Shown here piece by piece: positions 1-4,505 of a stretch of DNA of 6,834 nt. Every line of letters begins with the position of its first letter. Within the stretch, counting starts at the first letter, position 1. Below the pieces are notes generated by a model. The model saw only the letters and a list, made by a program, of their open reading frames with translations. It ran no database searches and was not told the origin of the DNA. Origin of the DNA: Paludibacteraceae bacterium (lineage in GTDB: Bacteria > Bacteroidota > Bacteroidia > Bacteroidales > Paludibacteraceae); contig CANFFA010000130.1 in the NCBI GenBank assembly GCA_947445425.1, positions 1-6,834 of the forward strand, given 5' to 3'. The position numbers were made by a program, and so were the translations under genes.

Positions 1-1
1 G

Positions 2-226
2 GTAGAGATAGATGCGAAGTCTACAATGATTGTAAAAAGCAGTGTTATTCCAGTTTATATCCACAAGGGAGTGCTGAATGGGGTTTATCAATACCATTTA
101 ATACCTACCACAGAATATATCCAAGATCCGTCTAAGTATTTAATTGATGCTCCTGATCAAGCTGCATTGCTTTTTTTTGACAGAGAGACCAGGAAGCGTT
201 TGAGTAATATTGAGGTGTTTAAATAA
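2..226 (+). CDS. C-terminal part of an unrecognised protein (5' end outside window)
   Basis: The reading frame is open from base 2 without a stop before TAA at 224-226, giving at least 74 residues. An internal ATG at 26 could start a 66-aa protein, but nothing resembling a start context precedes it and the frame stays open to the window edge. I therefore read this as the tail of a longer gene. The visible part mixes short hydrophobic beta-like stretches (VIPVYIHKGV, then YQYHLIP) with a charged C-terminus (DRETRKRLSNIEVFK). It has no signal peptide, membrane segment, cysteine or motif that I recognise. The next gene starts 6 bp after its stop, so the two are probably on one transcript. That is the only functional hint, and it is weak. 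An 8-T tract at 171-178 encodes part of LLFF. Function unknown; a genuine 66-aa protein remains possible. Confidence 0.6.
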   Translation, partial: VEIDAKSTMIVKSSVIPVYIHKGVLNGVYQYHLIPTTEYIQDPSKYLIDAPDQAALLFFDRETRKRLSNIEVFK

Positions 227-232
227 TTCCAA

Positions 233-916
233 ATGAATTTAGATGAGGTTTTAATTCAACTGAAACAACTTTCAACTCCATCACATTTTGCAAAAATGTC
301 CCATTTTGGCATTAATACTGAGAAAGCGTTGGGGGTTAAAGTTCCACTTTTGAGGCAGCTGGCCAAGAAAATAGCTAAAAATCATGACTTAGCCCTAGAA
401 TTATGGGCTACTGAGATACATGAAGCACGTTTATTGGCCGGAATGATTGAAATTCCAAGTTTAATAACTGAAACTCAATTTGATCTTTGGGTAAATGATT
501 TTGATTCTTGGGATTTGTGTGATAGTGTTTGTGATGTGTTAGTGAAAACACCATTCGTATTGCAGAAAATAGATCAATATTCTAATCAAGAACAAGAATT
601 TGTAAAAAGAACTGCTTTCACCTTAATGTGTAAGCTTGCTTTTCATGATAAAAAGGCTACAAACGATCTTTTTTGCCACTTTTATAGTCACATAGAGCGC
701 GAGGCTTGGGACGATAGGAATTTTGTCAGGAAGGCTGTTAATTGGGCTTTACGTCAGATTGGTAAACGAAATGAGTTTCTAAGGTTGGAAGGAGTTGAAG
801 TGGCAAATCGCATTCTTCAGCAAAACACAAAATCATCTCGCTGGATTGCGAATGATGCTTTGCGGGAATTGAATGATAATAAGATCATTTTGAGGGTTAA
901 AGCCAAGAGCGTATAG
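233..916 (+). CDS. DNA alkylation repair protein, AlkD-like HEAT-repeat family
   Basis: This 227-aa protein matches the AlkD-related DNA alkylation repair family (COG4912 type), all-helical HEAT-like proteins. Characterised AlkD enzymes remove positively charged N3- and N7-alkylated purines by cleaving the glycosidic bond, without base flipping. Typical blocks are visible in order: FGIN near 25-28, ALGVKVPLLRQLAKK near 32-46, HEARLLAG at 63-70, DSWDLCD at 91-97, FVKRTAFTLM at 123-132, RNFVRKAVNWALRQIGKRN at 162-180 and SRWIANDALREL at 202-213. By eye, W93, D97, R126 and W171 correspond to the active-site Trp, Asp, Arg and Trp of Bacillus AlkD; this is an inference without a structural alignment. 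Length is normal for the family and the gene looks intact. There is no Shine-Dalgarno sequence before the ATG, as is usual in Bacteroidota. It follows the upstream partial gene by 6 bp and ends just before a terminator. Family assignment is secure; exact substrate is not shown. Confidence 0.92.
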   Translation: MNLDEVLIQLKQLSTPSHFAKMSHFGINTEKALGVKVPLLRQLAKKIAKNHDLALELWATEIHEARLLAGMIEIPSLITETQFDLWVNDFDSWDLCDSVCDVLVKTPFVLQKIDQYSNQEQEFVKRTAFTLMCKLAFHDKKATNDLFCHFYSHIEREAWDDRNFVRKAVNWALRQIGKRNEFLRLEGVEVANRILQQNTKSSRWIANDALRELNDNKIILRVKAKSV

Positions 917-941
917 CTTATTGAGTTTTAATATACATAAA

Positions 942-980
942 AAAGGGTATTCTCTTCTTGAGATTACCCTTTATATTTTT
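942..980. terminator. Intrinsic terminator, usable in both directions
   Basis: A 13-bp stem pairs 942-954 with 960-972, with one T-T mismatch and a 5-nt TTCTT loop. On the + strand it is followed by ATA and five Ts (976-980), so it ends the alkylation-repair gene 26 bp after that gene's stop. On the - strand the A run just before the stem (939-944) becomes a T tract, so the same hairpin can stop transcripts of the convergent small secreted protein genes. Confidence 0.88.
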
Positions 981-1062
981 AACCAATTTAATTTAACTCT
1001 CCCTATTGGCGAGTCTTTGGTCCGTATTCAATGTATCAATTTTGTAATTGAAAGTAAATCAA

Positions 1063-1419
1063 TTACTTATTAATTTTATCACTTCCACTTTCATTTATAA
1101 TGGATGAATTAATAAGTGTTAGGTATTTGTGATATTGAGCTTTGGATAATACCGATTTTGCACTGGTTAGGTTGTAATTGATTGCACTTGCCGAGTATGA
1201 TTCATTGTCCTCACTTAATGAAGATTTCAGCAATTTCTCTGTGCAAGAAAAAATTGTTTCCAATTCAGAAGTCTGTTCTTCATTTGCATTCAGGTAAGTG
1301 GCAAGCTTGCTAAGCGTACTTTTGTTATTCAATTTAGAGAATACACCGTAAGCACTTGGATTAATCCCATAAATACTTCCCGCAATGAGAAGTAAAGAAA
1401 ATATAATTAACTTTTTCAT
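1063..1419 (-). CDS. Small secreted protein of unknown function, paralogue A
   Basis: The product has 118 aa and is predicted to be exported. It has a short Lys-Lys N-terminus, a hydrophobic core (about residues 4-14) and a likely signal peptidase I site after SIYG (about residue 18), giving a mature protein of about 100 aa that starts INPSAYG. There is no lipobox cysteine; the only cysteine is C59. The mature part looks mostly helical and is rich in Ser, Asn, Lys and Glu. It aligns without gaps to the neighbouring gene over about 110 residues, sharing INP, G-x-FSKL, YL-x(2)-N-x(2)-Q, ELET-x-FS, AINYNL and QY-x-KYL. It starts 22 bp after that gene's stop, in an A-rich leader (eight As run into the ATG) typical of Bacteroidota starts, so they are probably one operon. 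The LSKAQY-KYL end reminds me of unnamed small secreted proteins in other Bacteroidota, but I know of no assigned function. Confidence 0.85.
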   Translation of the reverse strand: MKKLIIFSLLLIAGSIYGINPSAYGVFSKLNNKSTLSKLATYLNANEEQTSELETIFSCTEKLLKSSLSEDNESYSASAINYNLTSAKSVLSKAQYHKYLTLINSSIINESGSDKINK

Positions 1420-1441
1420 TTTTTTTGTTTGTATGGTCTGA

Positions 1442-1792
1442 TTAGTTTTGAGCTATTTCGCTCTCACTTTTAATAGACATGCTTATGAAAAGTAGATATT
1501 TTCTATATTGGCTTTGAGAAAGTATGCTTTTTACACTGTTTAAATTGTAGTTGATAGCATTTTCAGCCGAAATATCATTGTTCTCTTCAGAAGCAGTAGT
1601 CAATTTTTGTGAGGTTGTAGAAAAAACAGTTTCTAACTCCTCTGCTTGTGAGTTATTTACGCCTAAGTATTGACGGATGGTTTGAAAAGTTGTAGCATTA
1701 CTTAGTTTAGAAAAGGTTCCGTTTACAGTAGGGTTGATTGCATAAGTACTAGTAGTAAAAGCAATCATGATGAATAAAATAATCTTTTTCAT
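1442..1792 (-). CDS. Small secreted protein of unknown function, paralogue B
   Basis: The product has 116 aa, with a signal peptide that probably ends at STYA (about residue 18), leaving a mature protein beginning INPTVNG. It contains no cysteine. Roughly half of its mature residues are identical by eye to the downstream gene. Shared blocks are FSKL at 27-30, YL at 42-43, ELET at 52-55, AINYNL at 79-84 and QYRKYL at 95-100, which suggests a conserved helical fold and an old tandem duplication. The middle segment (about 61-75, Ser/Thr/Glu/Asn-rich) differs most between copies. It is the first gene of the pair, with a good -7 promoter element about 53 bp upstream of the ATG. The likely location is periplasm or outside the cell, since there is neither a lipobox nor a second membrane segment. 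A Spy/CpxP-like helical chaperone or sensor role is conceivable from size and helicity, but no diagnostic motif supports it clearly. Confidence 0.85.
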   Translation of the reverse strand: MKKIILFIMIAFTTSTYAINPTVNGTFSKLSNATTFQTIRQYLGVNNSQAEELETVFSTTSQKLTTASEENNDISAENAINYNLNSVKSILSQSQYRKYLLFISMSIKSESEIAQN

Positions 1793-2090
1793 TGTAATAT
1801 GTTTTTAAAATAAATTTCTTCTTTTGTTGAATTATTTGATGGTGCAAAATTACATGTTCTACAACACAAAATCATAATTATTATAGTTAAATTTTGTTAT
1901 CAAACTACACTTTTAACAATCAATTTTTCAACAAAATTTTTTATATATTTGTTTTATAGGTAGTTATGGAATTTACTTAAAAATGATATTGAACTAGTAT
2001 TTTACTCAAATCAAGATATATTTTATGTTTAATAGCAGTTTTTATTATTGAAATGAGTATTGTAGCTTATAAAAAAACTGTCGAAAGAAT
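1793..2090. other. AT-rich intergenic region upstream of the secreted protein pair
   Basis: These 298 bp contain no credible ORF on either strand, no tRNA and no large RNA fold that I can see. They hold a -7 promoter element on the - strand (1845-1852) and the T tract of the neighbouring terminator at the right edge. A 10-bp perfect inverted repeat pairs 1889-1898 with 1930-1939. A second pairs 1822-1831 with 1927-1936. All are built on TTTTGTT/AACAAAA. A TATATTTG sequence on the + strand (1944-1951) matches the promoter consensus but has no + strand gene after it. Confidence 0.5.
1845..1852 (-). promoter_or_regulatory. Candidate Bacteroidota -7 promoter element for the secreted protein pair
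   Basis: Read on the - strand this is TAATTTTG, an exact match to the TAnnTTTG -7 consensus of Bacteroidota sigma-ABfr promoters. It lies 53 bp before the ATG of paralogue B, giving a plausible leader of about 45 nt. The nearest upstream TTTG (-33-type) is only 14 nt away, shorter than the usual spacing of about 19-21, so the -33 half is weak. Confidence 0.5.
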
Positions 2091-2110
2091 TTAAATCCTT
2101 TCGACAGTTT
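2071..2110 (-). terminator. Intrinsic terminator overlapping the end of the HsdR_N-type gene
   Basis: A perfect 13-bp stem pairs 2098-2110 with 2075-2087, with a 10-nt loop. On the - strand it runs into a T tract (2077-2071). The upstream arm is the coding sequence for the last residues of the protein (around ETVER), and the TAA stop at 2093-2091 lies in the loop. Confidence 0.88.
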
Positions 2111-2561
2111 CTAGCAATTGATTGTAAGTCGGTATTTCATTAAAATAATCATATCGACTATTTTCTACATTCACTTTGCAACAATAATGTTCTAAACCAT
2201 TGCTAATCATAAAAAAATCAACTTTTAATTTGGCATTATATACGGCTACTTGATCGAAAGTGGCTTGAGAAATCGGGATATGTGGTGCTTTAAGTTCTAT
2301 AATAAGTAAAGGTGCTGCCCACTCATTGTAAAGAATTGCGTCGCATCTTTTTTTCATTCCATTCATTTCCAATTGCTTCTCTATTGCCAATCGTGCTGCA
2401 GGATATCCCTTTTCTTCAATCAGAAAGCGAATAAAATGCTGTCGTACCCACTCCTCAGGATTCAATGCTACATATTTTTTTCGTTGACTATCAAATATGA
2501 CTAATTTATCGCTCATCTTTTTTACCCTAAAATCATAGGCTGGAAGGTTTAGTTGCAACAT
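2091..2561 (-). CDS. Stand-alone HsdR N-terminal-type PD-(D/E)XK protein
   Basis: This 156-aa protein resembles the type I restriction enzyme R-subunit N-terminal domain (HSDR_N_2 type) without helicase or translocase parts. The nuclease-fold core is visible: D74 in KRCDAILYN, then E89-L90-K91 in LLIIELKAP, giving D-x14-E-x-K, followed by Q104 and Y108 in TFDQVAVYN, matching the Q-x3-Y motif of this nuclease group. An N-terminal helix carries PEEWVRQHFIRFLI (35-48). All predicted catalytic residues are present, so it could bind or cut DNA. No hsdM or hsdS lies nearby, and a type I restriction role is unlikely. From memory, single-domain proteins of this kind are widespread in Bacteroidota, often beside holA, which argues for a housekeeping role, though none is established to my knowledge. 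M16 is an alternative start, but M1 keeps the usual family N-terminus. It is divergent from the AMP nucleosidase gene across 83 bp. Confidence 0.88.
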   Translation of the reverse strand: MLQLNLPAYDFRVKKMSDKLVIFDSQRKKYVALNPEEWVRQHFIRFLIEEKGYPAARLAIEKQLEMNGMKKRCDAILYNEWAAPLLIIELKAPHIPISQATFDQVAVYNAKLKVDFFMISNGLEHYCCKVNVENSRYDYFNEIPTYNQLLETVERI

Positions 2562-2567
2562 TTTTCG

Positions 2568-2575
2568 TATTTTTG
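2568..2575 (+). promoter_or_regulatory. Candidate -7 promoter element for the amn-holA-tex set
   Basis: TATTTTTG matches the TAnnTTTG consensus and lies in the divergent 83-bp gap, about 70 bp before the AMP nucleosidase ATG. No convincing TTTG -33 element lies at the expected distance, only TTTA at 2548-2551, so this is a moderate candidate. Confidence 0.4.
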
Positions 2576-2614
2576 TTCTCGTTAGCTATTTAGTGATGAA
2601 TTACATCTGGATTG

Positions 2615-2622
2615 CGAAATTA
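2615..2622 (-). promoter_or_regulatory. Weak candidate -7 element for the HsdR_N-type gene
   Basis: On the - strand this reads TAATTTCG, one mismatch from TAnnTTTG, about 54 bp before the gene's ATG at 2561. No clear -33 TTTG is correctly spaced upstream. It is listed because it is the best match on that strand within the short divergent gap. Confidence 0.25.
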
Positions 2623-2644
2623 CAAAAACAATATTTAATAACCT

Positions 2645-3418
2645 ATGAAGACAAAAAAAGAAATTGTTGAGAACTGGCTTCCTCGCTATACAAAACGTCC
2701 CCTAAATGAATTTACCAAATTTATTTTGCTTACAAATTTCAATATTTATGTAGATTTATTTGCGGAATGGTTCGGTGTAGAGGTATTAGGCCGTGATGGA
2801 AATATGCCTAATGCTTCAGCAAATGGTATTACGATTATAAATTTTGGTATGGGAAGCCCTAATGCTGCTATTATAATGGATATTTTGTCAGCAATCCATC
2901 CTACAGCTGTACTCTTTTTAGGAAAGTGTGGTGGTTTAAGAGATAAAAACAAAGTTGGTGATTACATACTTCCTAGTGCCGGAATACGTGGTGAGGGAAC
3001 TTCAAACGATTATTTTCCACCAGAAATTCCAGCCTTACCTGCCTTTAGTTTACAAAGAGCTGTTTCGTCCAATATACGTAATTTCGGTAAAGATTATTGG
3101 ACGGGAACTGTTTACACTACCAATAGAAGGGTGTGGGAGCATGATCCTAAATTTAATGAGTATTTAAAATCAACGCGTGCCATGGCCATTGATATGGAAA
3201 CGGCTACCTTATTTACAGCGGGTTTTTATAATTCTATTCCTATTGGTGCTTTGTTGTTGATCTCTGATATGCCATTGCACGATGATGGGGTAAAAACAAT
3301 TGAGAGTGATAAAAAAGTTACAGCTAGTTTTGTTGAAGAGCATTTGAATATTGGAGTAAAGTCTCTTACTTCTTTGATTAATAAAAGTGATACCATTAAG
3401 CATTTGAGGTTTGAGTGA
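2645..3418 (+). CDS. amn: AMP nucleosidase (short Bacteroidota-type)
   Basis: This 257-aa cytoplasmic enzyme of the purine nucleoside phosphorylase/MTAN superfamily is predicted to hydrolyse AMP to adenine and ribose 5-phosphate, feeding purine salvage and lowering AMP. Family hallmarks are visible: GMGSPNA at 68-74 (phosphate-side glycine loop), FLGKCGGL at 91-98, AIDMETATLF at 181-190 with the ribose-binding Met184-Glu185 pair, and LLISDMPL at 204-211 with Asp208 in the position of the catalytic acid that protonates the purine. It is about half the length of E. coli Amn (484 aa) and lacks the extra N-terminal regulatory domain of that enzyme. This is the usual form in Bacteroidota. There is no Shine-Dalgarno sequence. 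holA begins 50 bp downstream with no terminator between them, so they probably share a transcript. Family is secure. The AMP rather than nucleoside specificity rests on resemblance to the putative AMP nucleosidase subgroup. Confidence 0.9.
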   Translation: MKTKKEIVENWLPRYTKRPLNEFTKFILLTNFNIYVDLFAEWFGVEVLGRDGNMPNASANGITIINFGMGSPNAAIIMDILSAIHPTAVLFLGKCGGLRDKNKVGDYILPSAGIRGEGTSNDYFPPEIPALPAFSLQRAVSSNIRNFGKDYWTGTVYTTNRRVWEHDPKFNEYLKSTRAMAIDMETATLFTAGFYNSIPIGALLLISDMPLHDDGVKTIESDKKVTASFVEEHLNIGVKSLTSLINKSDTIKHLRFE

Positions 3419-3468
3419 CAATTGCAGGTAGGTATTTTCTTTTGCTTTCATTTGATAATTTATAATTT

Positions 3469-4491
3469 ATGGCAAAAACAGAAAAAGTCTCTTATGATCA
3501 GGTAATGACCGATTTACGCAAGAAAGTGTATAGTCCGGTATACCTATTGATGGGTGAGGAGGCTTATTATATAGATTTGATTTCAGATTTTATACAAAAA
3601 AATGTCCTGATTGAATCTGAAAAAGAATTTGATCAAAGCATTTTGTATGGAAAAGATGTGGACATCAGAACGGTAATCAATGCCGCCAAGCGTTATCCAA
3701 TGTTATCTAAATATCAGGTAATCATTGTTAAAGAGGCTCAGTTGATTAAGGATTGGGATGATATTACACATTATCTTAAACAGCCCTTACAATCCACCAT
3801 TTTGGTTTTGTGCTATAAATATGGTACCCCTGATAAACGTAAAAAATGGGTGCTTGATATTGACAAAATTGGGGGCGTGGTGTATGAATCGGTTAAAATC
3901 CGTGATTATGAAATGCCAAAATGGATTAGTAATTATGCAAAAAGTAAAAATGTAGCCATTGAGGATAAGGCAGTTGCAATGCTTTCGGAGTACTTGGGTA
4001 CCGATCTTTGTAAAATGGCGAATGAGCTGGAGAAGTTGGTATTAACCAAACCAGCGAATATGCCACAAATTACACCTGAATTAATTGAAAAAAATATAGG
4101 CATTAGTAAGGATTTTAATGTATTTGAATTACAAAATGCCTTGATGAATAAAGATGTATTAAAAGCCAACCGGATTATTCAGTATTTTGCTGAAAATAAA
4201 AAGGCCAATCCGATGGTAATGGTATTGACGCAACTCTTTAAGTATTTCAGTGACTTGATGATGTATCATTATTTACCTGACAAAAGCCCTGCGGCTGTAG
4301 CTTCTGAATTGAAAATTAATCCGTTTTTTGTCAAGGATTATCAATTGGCAGCTAAAGCTTTTGGTGCCTGGAAAACGATGAACATCATTACTTATATTCG
4401 TGAAACGGATGCTCGTTGCAAAGGGATTGATAATGTAAGTACAACTGAGGGTGACTTGATGAAAGAATTGATTTTTAAGATTTTGCATTAA
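3469..4491 (+). CDS. holA: DNA polymerase III delta subunit (clamp loader)
   Basis: The 340-aa product has the length and layout of bacterial delta subunits. Delta is the clamp-loader component that contacts and opens the beta sliding clamp at primed DNA. Visible features include VYLLMGEEAYYIDLI at 24-38, the degenerate nucleotide-binding region of delta that lacks a full Walker A. RYPMLSKYQVIIVKEAQ at 75-91 is the segment that includes the beta-binding element. YLGTDLCKMANELEKLVL at 175-192 is the characteristic domain II/III helix. The C-terminal collar domain ends in ETDARCKGID and DLMKELIFKIL. The start is chosen because the conserved region begins about 20 residues in and the ATG follows an AT-rich leader without Shine-Dalgarno, like its neighbours. 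tex starts 14 bp after the stop, indicating a shared transcript. Delta sequences diverge greatly across bacteria, but the combination here is clear. Confidence 0.92.
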   Translation: MAKTEKVSYDQVMTDLRKKVYSPVYLLMGEEAYYIDLISDFIQKNVLIESEKEFDQSILYGKDVDIRTVINAAKRYPMLSKYQVIIVKEAQLIKDWDDITHYLKQPLQSTILVLCYKYGTPDKRKKWVLDIDKIGGVVYESVKIRDYEMPKWISNYAKSKNVAIEDKAVAMLSEYLGTDLCKMANELEKLVLTKPANMPQITPELIEKNIGISKDFNVFELQNALMNKDVLKANRIIQYFAENKKANPMVMVLTQLFKYFSDLMMYHYLPDKSPAAVASELKINPFFVKDYQLAAKAFGAWKTMNIITYIRETDARCKGIDNVSTTEGDLMKELIFKILH

Positions 4492-4505
4492 AATAATACA
4501 CAAAA

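Noticed and set aside
171..178. Eight-T tract inside the first partial gene as a possible phase-variation or frameshift site.
   Set aside because: The frame is intact through it, it encodes ordinary residues (LLFF), and such tracts are expected in AT-rich DNA.
1044..1066. Small inverted repeat (GTAATTG with CAATTAC) at the end of the secreted protein pair as their own terminator.
   Set aside because: The stem is only 7 AT-rich base pairs with no T tract after it. The stronger bidirectional hairpin at 942-980 explains termination better.
1944..1951. TATATTTG on the + strand as a promoter for an unannotated small RNA.
   Set aside because: There is no -33 element, no downstream ORF and no visible RNA fold. 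The only terminator hairpin downstream belongs to the - strand gene.
2091..2561. A type I restriction-modification locus.
   Set aside because: Only the N-terminal nuclease-type domain is present. There is no helicase portion and no hsdM or hsdS, and the neighbours are housekeeping genes.
2746..3451. Overlapping ORFs on both strands inside amn (for example - strand 2746-2952 and 3209-3451).
   Set aside because: They lie within a well-identified conserved gene, lack start contexts or recognisable protein features, and are frame shadows.
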